A stretch of 11,814 nucleotides of DNA from an uncultured Bacteroidota bacterium (GTDB lineage: Bacteria > Bacteroidota > Bacteroidia > Chitinophagales > Chitinophagaceae), in NCBI GenBank assembly GCA_903905685.1, contig CAIVHI010000011.1, positions 1 through 11,814 of the forward strand. The letters run 5' to 3'. Of the stretch, positions 5,734-11,814 are shown in pieces; position 1 is the first letter of the stretch, and each line of letters begins with the position of its first letter. Both the position numbers and the translations under genes were made by a program. Under the pieces are notes generated by a model. It saw nothing but the letters and a program-made list of their open reading frames with translations. It ran no database searches and had not been told where the DNA came from.

Positions 5734-5823
5734 ATGAAAAGCGAAATCATGTCTTTTTTCCTGTTCTGCGTCAGCTTCTGCTGCCTGTTGTTCCTCATCA
5801 TCTTCTCCATCTACGCATTCTGA
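5734..5823 (+). CDS. Possible 29-aa hydrophobic membrane mini-protein
   Basis: ATG 5734 to TGA 5821-5823 encodes 29 residues. After a short polar start (MKSEIM), the rest is nearly all hydrophobic or aromatic, with three Cys (residues 12, 16 and 17), giving one membrane-spanning helix to the C-terminus. It is not part of a longer reading frame. No clear ribosome-binding site or TAnnTTTG box precedes it. Its size and hydrophobicity resemble type I toxin peptides and small membrane regulators as classes, but there is no specific match, and KdpF-like peptides look different. It lies 145 bases from the convergent GNAT gene. Reality depends on showing conservation or expression. Confidence 0.35.
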   Translation: MKSEIMSFFLFCVSFCCLLFLIIFSIYAF

Positions 5824-5968
5824 CGGTTGGCGGGCCGGTTGCCGCAAGGCTGCACCGCAGGTCTTACTGCCTCCAAACACATCGATAGCGTACCTGGGTG
5901 TATACCACCCTTTCAAAGGCACGGCAGGCAGATCTCCGGTGCACCTTCCCTGGGAGGGGTAGTGCCGC

Positions 5969-6484
5969 TCACAGCCACTTTTCGTAGAGCAGGCGCGATA
6001 CGAAGTAGCCGTCGGCCTCCAGCAGACTGCGCATGCCCGTGTTGCGGATGTGGGTGAAACGCAGAAACCGCTTTACGCCCATGTCGGTATAGTGTTGCTC
6101 CAAGAGTGCGTTCATTTGCCGATAAATGCCGCGATGGCGGTAGTCGGGCATAACAAATCCGTCCGACACATACAATTGCTTCCCGGTATAGGTCTCTATA
6201 CGGCTGTCGTCCTGCTCTTCCAAATACCCGAATATGAAGCCCACGGGCGTTTCTCCATGCATGGCCATGAGGCACAGCCCATCGCAATCTTTCTGCATGG
6301 CCACCACGTGTTTCATGTAGTTGGCTTCTATGTCGGCCCACTGTGCCGTTTTGTCGAACAGGCGGTACTCGTTTTCGTGTAGCAGGCGCATCATGTGCGA
6401 GACATCGGCATAGTGTTCGCAAATGATGACGGACTTTATCGTGATGTCGGGATTGTGATACATGGGCTTGGGTTTTGCTGCCAA
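5969..6484 (-). CDS. GNAT-family N-acetyltransferase
   Basis: This 171-aa protein matches the GNAT fold, which transfers an acetyl group from acetyl-CoA to an amine. Residues 72-86 (LMAMHGETPVGFIFG) form the central strands, and 105-124 contain motif A, with YVSDGFVMPDYRHRGIYRQM as the strand-loop-helix. The R116-x-x-G119 pyrophosphate loop is present, but the usual last Gly/Ala is Tyr121. N148-TGMRSLLEADGY is the motif B region, followed by a final strand (YFVSRLLYEKW). ATG 6484 starts 10 bases after the transporter stop; a second ATG at 6463 is also possible and would begin MYHNPD. The spacing indicates one transcript with the SulP gene. The substrate cannot be predicted from the sequence. 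The stop is TGA, whereas most core genes here use TAG or TAA. Confidence 0.88.
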   Translation of the reverse strand: MAAKPKPMYHNPDITIKSVIICEHYADVSHMMRLLHENEYRLFDKTAQWADIEANYMKHVVAMQKDCDGLCLMAMHGETPVGFIFGYLEEQDDSRIETYTGKQLYVSDGFVMPDYRHRGIYRQMNALLEQHYTDMGVKRFLRFTHIRNTGMRSLLEADGYFVSRLLYEKWL

Positions 6485-6494
6485 CTTGCGCGGG

Positions 6495-8882
6495 TTAGCT
6501 TTCCTGAAATACCTTCAATTCCTTATTACTTTGCCGCAGGCGCTTCACCGTTAGGAGAGCGAGCTTGCGGTAAAACCGCCCGGCAACGTCGGGGTGGGCT
6601 ACAGTCACTTCGTCAAACTTGTCGCGGGAGAGCACCGAAAGTAGGCAGTCTTCCAACGCCCAAGCATCGGCCGACCTCCGCACATTGTCTATAAACGCCA
6701 TTTCGCCAAAGATGCCGCCACGGCTGATGGTGAGGAGGTGGTAGTTTTTTTCGGGAGAGATGGGCAGTACCAGCTTCACGGTACCTTGGCGCACAAAGTA
6801 AATCTCGTCGCTCACGTCGCCCGTATGGAAGATGTAGTCGCCCGCCTTGTAGGTTTTCTCCGCCAGGCAGCTCGTCACGGTGGCCAGTACGTCGTCGGGG
6901 AAGTCGTCGAACACTTCGATCTCCTTAAGGTCGAAAACGTGGTGGTCGGTGATGCGTTCGGTGTTTTCGGCATTCAATATTTCATCCTCCACCCACTCCA
7001 AAGCGTCCTCTGTGGTCTCGAAAATCTTCAAGTGTTCGGTGTCGAACAGGTTCAGGTTGTGCAAATACTGCTTTACGTTTTGGCCCGACGGCAGCAGCGA
7101 CGGTACAGAAGTGAAGATGAGGTAGCCCTTCTTTTGTTGGATGCGCGTCAATATTTTTTTCAGCATATTGGCTGCGGTAAAGTCTACCGACTGTATGCGG
7201 CGCATGTCCAAAATGATATACTTGCTTTTTGCGTAGTGTTGTTCAAGTTCCGAAAAAAGCTGGTCGGTAGTGCCAAAAAACAATTGGCCCTGCAATTCGA
7301 ATATGATGGCTTCGGCACCTTTTTGGTCCAATATCTCACGCTCGTGCTTCAGGCGGTTTTTCTTGGAATAGATTTGATTGCCGAAAAGTTTACGGCGGAT
7401 GACCGAAATGCTCATCTGCTCGCGTAGGAAGAGCAAAATGGCCATTGCTATGCCCACTCCCGCACCCTTGATGAGGTCCAGATTGACGGCTGCAACCACT
7501 ACGGTAACGATTACCAGGAAATCGAAAATCGTCGACTTGTTTTTCAGCATCGCGAACAGCTTGAAGTCCAGCATGCGCGATGCCACGGTAATCAGAATGC
7601 CGGCCAGCGATGCCAGGGGAAGCCAGGCCAATCCTGTGCCGGCAAACAGCAAGACCAGTAGTGTTATCAACCCGGCACACAGTGTGGAATACTTGGTTTT
7701 GGCTCCGTTGTTGATATTCTCTATGGTGGCACCCATGAGGCCGGCGCAAGGAATGCCGCACGCTAAGGCCGAGGAAATATTGCACATGCCCTGTGCCATG
7801 AGTTCGCGGCGCGGGTTATGGCTGGAAAATGTTTTGGTGTCGAGCACCACGCAGGTATTGAGTGTGGTGATGGAAAGCAGGAGCGACAAAGTGAGGCCGG
7901 GCACAATGGTGTCTAGAATTACCGTGGGGTTGATTTGGGGAAACTGAGACCAACGTGCCATGATGTTGCCTATAATCGCGGAGCCTGAGGTGGGCATACT
8001 CCCAATTACAAGCGGATTGCCCGCGAGCAACCGCATAGAAGGGTCGCCGAAGGAGAGGAGGAAGTATACCAGCAGACCTACCCCAAGCCCCAACACCACG
8101 GCGGGCAATTTGTTGAAGACTTTTTTGGAAACCGCCATGGCAATCATGGTGGATGTACCTATGACGATACTTTGCCAGTGCCAAAGGCTTAAAGAAGTCA
8201 ACCCTTCCAGCCACTTGGTGCCCTTGGGCAATCCCAAGAATTTCGGAATTTGTCCCAACATAATCTGGATGCTCACACCCATGAGGTATCCGGTGATGAC
8301 GGGGTAGGGGATGTATTTGACGAACTTGCCCCCTCCAAAGTTGCCGATGAGGAATTGCAGCATGCCCGCCACAATCGTGACCACAGATACATATATCGGA
8401 ATGATTTCCGGCGCGACTGTGCCGCGGTTCAACAACTCCACGACAAATATCGATACCACGGCCGCTGCGGGTGCGCTTGGTGCCGACACCAGCCCCTTGG
8501 TGCCTCCAAGAAATGGAGCCAGAAAGTTGAATATGATGGTGCCGGTAACCGCACCCAACGCGGCAAAGCCGGCGTATTTGGCCCCGAGCGGTGCAAAACT
8601 CATGATACCGTAGGCAATGGTAGATGGCAGTGCCACAAACATTGCCGATGCACCCCCGCTCAAGTCGCCAGTGAGTCCGCCAAATAGTTGCTGTCTTTTC
8701 ACGGTGATGGAAGGTGCTGTTGTACTGATGCGTAAATATAGTAAACGCAAAACCAATTTGTGCCGTTTTTTTGGAATGTAGGTGGATAAAGCGCGCTCAA
8801 TCAGCTGTTTAGGTAATTTATGGAGCTCGTAATGCCAATCTTGCAAATGGGCATCAAACTTAAATCCCGTCCAAAAACGCAT
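6495..8882 (-). CDS. SulP-family anion transporter with STAS and cyclic-nucleotide-binding domains
   Basis: This is a 795-aa inner-membrane protein. I chose ATG 8882; two codons upstream a TTG (8888) is also in frame. Positions below count from the TTG. Residues about 68-490 form the SulP (SLC26-like) membrane domain with many hydrophobic segments, the opening GLTGDLSGGASAMFVALP, and the family motif RELMAQGMCNISSALACGIP followed by NINNGAKTKYS. A STAS domain spans about 525-640 (YIILDMRRIQSVDFTAANML is its Asp/Thr loop). A CRP-like cyclic-nucleotide-binding domain covers about 655-785; its phosphate-binding cassette is intact (GGIFGEMAFID, Glu729, then the Arg of RRSADAWA). Family members move sulfate, bicarbonate, dicarboxylate or other anions; the substrate here is unknown. 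The architecture implies control of transport by a bound ligand. The SulP-STAS-cNMP order occurs in other bacteria. It is divergent from nusB and shares a 54-base gap. Confidence 0.93.
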   Translation of the reverse strand: MRFWTGFKFDAHLQDWHYELHKLPKQLIERALSTYIPKKRHKLVLRLLYLRISTTAPSITVKRQQLFGGLTGDLSGGASAMFVALPSTIAYGIMSFAPLGAKYAGFAALGAVTGTIIFNFLAPFLGGTKGLVSAPSAPAAAVVSIFVVELLNRGTVAPEIIPIYVSVVTIVAGMLQFLIGNFGGGKFVKYIPYPVITGYLMGVSIQIMLGQIPKFLGLPKGTKWLEGLTSLSLWHWQSIVIGTSTMIAMAVSKKVFNKLPAVVLGLGVGLLVYFLLSFGDPSMRLLAGNPLVIGSMPTSGSAIIGNIMARWSQFPQINPTVILDTIVPGLTLSLLLSITTLNTCVVLDTKTFSSHNPRRELMAQGMCNISSALACGIPCAGLMGATIENINNGAKTKYSTLCAGLITLLVLLFAGTGLAWLPLASLAGILITVASRMLDFKLFAMLKNKSTIFDFLVIVTVVVAAVNLDLIKGAGVGIAMAILLFLREQMSISVIRRKLFGNQIYSKKNRLKHEREILDQKGAEAIIFELQGQLFFGTTDQLFSELEQHYAKSKYIILDMRRIQSVDFTAANMLKKILTRIQQKKGYLIFTSVPSLLPSGQNVKQYLHNLNLFDTEHLKIFETTEDALEWVEDEILNAENTERITDHHVFDLKEIEVFDDFPDDVLATVTSCLAEKTYKAGDYIFHTGDVSDEIYFVRQGTVKLVLPISPEKNYHLLTISRGGIFGEMAFIDNVRRSADAWALEDCLLSVLSRDKFDEVTVAHPDVAGRFYRKLALLTVKRLRQSNKELKVFQES

Positions 8883-8900
8883 ATTCAACCGGGTTTACCC

Positions 8901-8908
8901 TAACTTTG
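8901..8908 (+). promoter_or_regulatory. Probable -7 box of the nusB promoter (TAACTTTG)
   Basis: TAACTTTG fits the Bacteroidota TAnnTTTG consensus and lies 28 bases before the nusB ATG in the short divergent gap with the SulP gene. I see no good TTTG -33 box at the usual distance, so it may be a weak or differently organised promoter. On the opposite strand the best match facing the transporter is off by one base in spacing (TATAATTTG, plus-strand 8915-8923). Confidence 0.55.
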
Positions 8909-8936
8909 CCGATACAAATTATAGTTAAATTTATAT

Positions 8937-9869
8937 ATGATAAGTAGGAGGACCATCCGGATTAAAGTGATGCAGACATTGTACACCCTGTCGACCATGG
9001 ACGACATGGGGGCACCCGACAAGCGTACCGCATCGCGCATACTCGATGAAAAACTGGAACACGTCCTCGACATCTTTACGGCTTCCGTCCTTTTCTGTAT
9101 CCGCACGGCCGAATTTGCCGTGACAGATGCCGACAACCAATCTTCAAAGTACTTGAAGTCCAACGAAAACCACTCCATCAGCACCAAAATCGCAACATCG
9201 GAGTTGGTAACGCGGGTATTGGTCAACAAGTCGTTCAGCGACAGATTGAAAAAGTCGAAGATTGAAGGGTACATCAACGAGGAGGAGGTAAAGAAGGTAT
9301 ATGTTCGGCTTGCCAAGACCCCCGAATATGATGCCTATTGCGAAGCCGAAGCCTCGGGATTGGCAGAAGACAAGGCTATTTTCAGGTTCCTTTGGGAAGA
9401 AGTGATGCTCAAAAATGAAGACCTCACATCGCACTTTGCCGACGAATTTCCCGGGTGGGAAGATGATAGCGAAATGGTGGGCATGCTCATGGACAACTTC
9501 CTGAAAGCCGGTGCCAAGATGGATTTCGTCAACCTCCTGGCTGTCAGCAAACGGGAATATGCCCATGAGTTGCTGCATACGGTTATAGACAAAGAGGCCC
9601 ATTGCCTCGAGCTGATTACCCCCAAACTGAACAACTGGGACAAGGAGCGGGTGGCTCTCATCGATATGATTTTGATCCGTATGGGCTTGTGCGAATTGCT
9701 GTATTTTCCGTCCATTCCCACCAAGGTCACCATCAATGAGTTTATCGATATCGCCAAACAATACAGCACGCTGCAAAGCGGGCAGTTTGTGAATGGCGTG
9801 CTCGACAACCTATTGAAGGACATGGTGAAGGAAAACCGAATCCATAAAGAAGACAAGGCGGCCAAATAG
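8937..9869 (+). CDS. nusB: Transcription antitermination factor NusB, long Bacteroidota form
   Basis: The 310-aa protein starts at ATG 8937 with the Bacteroidota NusB opening MISRRTIRIKVMQTLYTL. In these bacteria NusB is about twice the length of the E. coli protein, with an extended N-terminal region before the conserved fold. The NusB fold is clear at about residues 230-300: NNWDKERVALIDMILIRMGL, then SIPTKVTINEFIDIAKQYS and SGQFVNGVLDNLLKDM. NusB binds boxA RNA with NusE (S10) and supports rRNA transcription and processing in the cytoplasm. It heads the run nusB, DUF1573, yajC and coaE, an order known from other Bacteroidota. No lesion is seen. The acidic start of the linker (EDDSEM) and the C-terminal KEDKAAK tail look like disordered ends. 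Confidence 0.95.
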   Translation: MISRRTIRIKVMQTLYTLSTMDDMGAPDKRTASRILDEKLEHVLDIFTASVLFCIRTAEFAVTDADNQSSKYLKSNENHSISTKIATSELVTRVLVNKSFSDRLKKSKIEGYINEEEVKKVYVRLAKTPEYDAYCEAEASGLAEDKAIFRFLWEEVMLKNEDLTSHFADEFPGWEDDSEMVGMLMDNFLKAGAKMDFVNLLAVSKREYAHELLHTVIDKEAHCLELITPKLNNWDKERVALIDMILIRMGLCELLYFPSIPTKVTINEFIDIAKQYSTLQSGQFVNGVLDNLLKDMVKENRIHKEDKAAK

Positions 9870-9932
9870 GTTTCCTTTTGTTTATTTTTTCCAAAAACGC
9901 AGAATCGGTAGTGCCCTATTTTTGAACTTTGT

Positions 9933-9940
9933 TACATTTG
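9933..9940 (+). promoter_or_regulatory. Probable -7 box before the DUF1573 gene (TACATTTG), very close to the start codon
   Basis: TACATTTG matches TAnnTTTG exactly and ends only six bases before ATG 9947. Transcription starts a few bases after this box in Bacteroidota, so the mRNA from it would have almost no leader. The spacing suggests a leaderless or near-leaderless transcript, with a second promoter serving the run from this gene onwards. No -33 TTTG is visible at the standard distance. Confidence 0.5.
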
Positions 9941-9946
9941 CACGTT

Positions 9947-10408
9947 ATGAAGCGCATTATTATAGTATTTTCATTACTATCTATTGCCGCCTGCAAGTCC
10001 GGTAACGGCACGGGGGGGAACGGTATCAATACCGGAATGGTCAATAATCCACGTACGGCCAATGGGCTAGACACGGTTGCGGCCGCAAGGAAACCTACCA
10101 TGGATTTTGCCGACACAGTGCACGATTTTGGCGCGATAGTGCAGGATGAAGTCGTCTCGTACGAATTTGCCTTTACCAACAATGGCAAAACACCATTACT
10201 GATTACGGGCGCGGCAGGTTCGTGCGGTTGCACGGTGCCTGTATATCCCCACGACCCCATTGCACCCGGTGCGTCGGGTGTCATGAAGGTTACCTTCAAC
10301 TCTGCCGGCAAATCAGGACCGCAAAATAAAACGGTAACCATCAATACCAATACCCTCCGCAGTGTACACATCCTGTACATCAAGTCGGAGGTGAAGCCGA
10401 AGAACTAG
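9947..10408 (+). CDS. DUF1573 lipoprotein
   Basis: The 153-aa product starts at ATG 9947 with a lipoprotein signal: MKRIIIVFSLLS, then a lipobox I-A-A-C at 13-16, so Cys16 should be lipidated. The TTG-started longer version (9929) would place extra residues before the signal and is rejected. A Gly/Asn-rich linker (17-40) leads to a DUF1573 domain from about residue 50: FADTVHDFGAI, then FAFTNNGKTPLLIT, the Cys motif GSCGCTVPVY, and KVTFNSAGKSGPQNKTV. This is a beta-sandwich domain widespread in Bacteroidota, without a firmly assigned function. No acidic surface-export signal follows Cys16, so retention on the periplasmic side of the membrane is likely. It sits between nusB and yajC, 77 bases after nusB. 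Confidence 0.92.
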   Translation: MKRIIIVFSLLSIAACKSGNGTGGNGINTGMVNNPRTANGLDTVAAARKPTMDFADTVHDFGAIVQDEVVSYEFAFTNNGKTPLLITGAAGSCGCTVPVYPHDPIAPGASGVMKVTFNSAGKSGPQNKTVTINTNTLRSVHILYIKSEVKPKN

Positions 10409-10458
10409 GCAAGAGCCTACGGTCCATTACGAGAATCCTTATTAACTAGAGATAAAAA

Positions 10459-10824
10459 ATGCAAATGAATTTAGAGACTTTGTTGCTGCAGGCTGCGCCT
10501 GGACCGGGTGGAATAGGAATGCCTATTTTTTTGATGGTGGGTATGTTCGTGGTGATGTATTTTTTCATGATTCGCCCCCAAGCCAAGCGTGCCAAAGAAC
10601 AGAAGAAGTTTTCCGACAGCATCGTGCCCGGTGAGCAAATCGTGACCTCTGCCGGTATCCACGGCAAAATCTACAAGGCCAATGATGACGATACCTTGCA
10701 GTTGGAAATCTCCCGCGGTACTTTCATGACCATCGACCGCAGTGCGGTATCTATGGAAATGACGGTGGCTGCCCGCAAGAAGATGGATGGTGTTTCATCT
10801 GTGTCTTCCGCGTCTTCCAAATAG
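10459..10824 (+). CDS. yajC: Preprotein translocase accessory subunit YajC
   Basis: This is a 121-aa inner-membrane protein. Its single membrane segment (about residues 19-38, IGMPIFLMVGMFVVMYFFMI) is followed by RPQAKRAKEQKKF, the signature of YajC, and by a small cytoplasmic domain (PGEQIVTSAGIHGKIYKAND). YajC binds the SecDF complex and helps Sec-dependent export. The Ser-rich tail VSSVSSASSK is unusual but harmless-looking. An alternative start two codons later (10465) is possible. A purine-rich sequence (AGAGATAAAAA) precedes the start. It follows the DUF1573 gene by 50 bases and precedes coaE by 14, so co-transcription is likely. Many Bacteroidota carry a YbbR/CdaR-like gene between yajC and coaE; none fits here. 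Confidence 0.95.
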   Translation: MQMNLETLLLQAAPGPGGIGMPIFLMVGMFVVMYFFMIRPQAKRAKEQKKFSDSIVPGEQIVTSAGIHGKIYKANDDDTLQLEISRGTFMTIDRSAVSMEMTVAARKKMDGVSSVSSASSK

Positions 10825-10838
10825 TTCAAATCTCCCCC

Positions 10839-11441
10839 ATGCTCAAAGTTGGAGTAACCGGTGGGATAGGGTCTGGAAAGACCATAGTTTGCAGGGTTTT
10901 TCAAACTCTCGGTGTTCCGGTGTTCAATGCCGATGATGCCGGGCGTTACTTGCTCCGCAACGATGTGCAAGTGAAAGCGGCCGTTTGGTCGCTTTTGGGC
11001 GATGGCGTGTTTGAAAACGGATTTCCGGTATCCTCCAAAATTGCATCGGCGGTATTTGGCAACCCCGAATTGCTGGCGGCCCTCAATGCCATCATTCACC
11101 CGGCAACCATTGCCGCCGCCAATTATTGGATGTCGGCGCAACATACCCCCTACGTCATCAAGGAAGCCGCCATTTTCTTCGAATCGGGCACCTTTACCGA
11201 AATGGACGTCATGATAGGCGTATCGGCGCCTCTCGAGGTGCGCATCAATCGGGCGATGGCCAGAAACGGAATGACACGCGATGATGTGTTGTCGCGCATC
11301 AACCGCCAGATGGATGAGGCCGAAAAAATGCGGCGTTGCAAGTTCGTCCTTGTGAATGATGATGTACGGCCATTGTTGCCGCAGGTGTTGGAGTTGCATC
11401 AAGCCTTGTTGAGCCTCCGCAAGATGATACCTTCGCCATAG
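10839..11441 (+). CDS. coaE: Dephospho-CoA kinase
   Basis: The 200-aa enzyme catalyses the last step of CoA synthesis, phosphorylating the 3'-hydroxyl of dephospho-CoA with ATP in the cytoplasm. The P-loop GVTGGIGSGKT (residues 5-15) is intact. The region VFNADDAGRYLL carries the conserved A-D of the usual DAD motif, with Asn in the first position, followed by the ALNAIIHPAT segment, a lid-like stretch with NRAMARNGMTRDDVLSRINR, and the VLVNDD turn before the last helix. Length is normal. ATG 10839 is 14 bases after the yajC stop, suggesting one operon from nusB; a strong hairpin follows at 11533. Confidence 0.96.
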   Translation: MLKVGVTGGIGSGKTIVCRVFQTLGVPVFNADDAGRYLLRNDVQVKAAVWSLLGDGVFENGFPVSSKIASAVFGNPELLAALNAIIHPATIAAANYWMSAQHTPYVIKEAAIFFESGTFTEMDVMIGVSAPLEVRINRAMARNGMTRDDVLSRINRQMDEAEKMRRCKFVLVNDDVRPLLPQVLELHQALLSLRKMIPSP

Positions 11442-11532
11442 TTAAGGGAGTGGTCCGGAAGCTTTAGCGTTACGGCATACACCTTAGGCATTCTCTTCAA
11501 CATACCAAACCCGGCTGAAAGCCATGAAAATG

Positions 11533-11565
11533 CAAGAGGGGTGACCTTTACGGAAACCCCTCTTG
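11533..11565. terminator. Strong hairpin, probable bidirectional terminator
   Basis: CAAGAGGGGT (11533-11542) pairs perfectly over ten bases with ACCCCTCTTG (11556-11565), with a 13-base loop. It lies between the end of coaE (11441) and the end of the convergent M16 peptidase gene (11588). On the minus strand a short T-run (TTTT) follows the stem closely, which fits termination of the peptidase transcript; the plus-strand side has no T-run. Confidence 0.75.
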
Positions 11566-11587
11566 TTGCTATAGCATTATTAAAAGC

Positions 11588-11814
11588 TTATTCAGGATTC
11601 AACACCGATAAGAAGCGGTTGTTGCCGTTAAATACAGTCCGAGCAGTTTGGGCAATATCGGCGGGGGTAAGGCGGTCAATGTATTTTTCGTAGTTGATGA
11701 CGCGGTCTTTGTCGCGACCCCAAAAAAGTACGCTTTCCAGTTTTTCGTTCCAGTAGCTGTTTTCACGCAAGTTGGTCGTGTGTTTTTCTTTCCATTGGCT
11801 CTTCACTTTTTCCA
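11588..11814 (-). CDS. M16-family (insulinase-like) zinc metallopeptidase, C-terminal end
   Basis: The frame is open from the window edge (11814) to TAA at 11588-11590, so only the last 74 residues are visible and the start lies outside the window. The text LRENSYWNEKLESVLFWGRD, then INYEKYIDRLTPADIAQTAR and TVFNGNNRFLSVLNPE, is the usual ending of Bacteroidota M16 peptidases (helix, LTPxDI, N-x-x-x-x-x-LxPE). The zinc-binding HxxEH motif would be far upstream and cannot be checked here. Such proteins are often exported and degrade or process peptides. It converges with coaE, and a hairpin stands between them. Confidence 0.82.
   Translation of the reverse strand, partial: EKVKSQWKEKHTTNLRENSYWNEKLESVLFWGRDKDRVINYEKYIDRLTPADIAQTARTVFNGNNRFLSVLNPE

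Noticed and set aside
5896..5910. Five-bp GC-rich hairpin (GGGTG-TATAC-CACCC) followed by TTT
   Set aside because: The stem is too short and the T-run too weak to call a terminator for the 29-aa ORF.
6738..7427. 229-aa plus-strand ORF inside the transporter gene
   Set aside because: It is the antisense shadow of the STAS and cyclic-nucleotide domains.

Overview
The window looks like chromosomal DNA of a member of the Bacteroidota, probably near the Chitinophagaceae or Sphingobacteriales (an inference, not proven). The evidence is a long (310 aa) NusB, the gene order nusB - DUF1573 lipoprotein - yajC - coaE, promoter boxes of the TAnnTTTG type directly before nusB and the DUF1573 gene, and a C-terminal M16 peptidase piece of the kind common in this phylum.

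Layout. 1-2107 (+): the 3' end of guaA (GMP synthase), then an exported protein with a type-1 periplasmic binding fold and a very basic linker. 2168-3294 (-): a small cluster made of a LuxR/NarL-type response regulator split by an in-frame TGA and lacking its phospho-acceptor Asp, followed by two 63-aa proteins I do not recognise. 3295-3663: AT-rich, no convincing gene. 3664-5830: an unusual accessory stretch. It holds a GC-rich ORF of unknown role with a domain that resembles the DUF2778/Tlde1 L,D-transpeptidase-like fold but lacks the catalytic Cys and His. This ORF runs in frame into the C-terminal tail of a class A penicillin-binding protein of the PBP1C type. The tail is then broken by two single-base shifts, both in homopolymers. 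After it come two more frameshifted coding-like remnants on opposite strands, converging on a hairpin, and then a 29-residue hydrophobic mini-protein.

5969-8882 (-): a SulP-family anion transporter with cytoplasmic STAS and cyclic-nucleotide-binding domains, followed 10 bases later by a GNAT acetyltransferase; the two probably form one operon. 8937-11441 (+): the housekeeping run nusB, DUF1573 lipoprotein, yajC, coaE, covering transcription antitermination, an envelope lipoprotein, the Sec accessory subunit and the last step of CoA synthesis. A strong hairpin at 11533-11565 separates coaE from a convergent M16 peptidase that leaves the window.

The main points for a second look are the chimeric DUF2778-like/PBP1C locus, the clustering of every visible gene lesion between about 2970 and 5710 while the flanking genes are intact, the split phospho-dead response regulator, and the 29-aa membrane peptide. 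I see no RNA genes, CRISPR array or complete insertion sequence.
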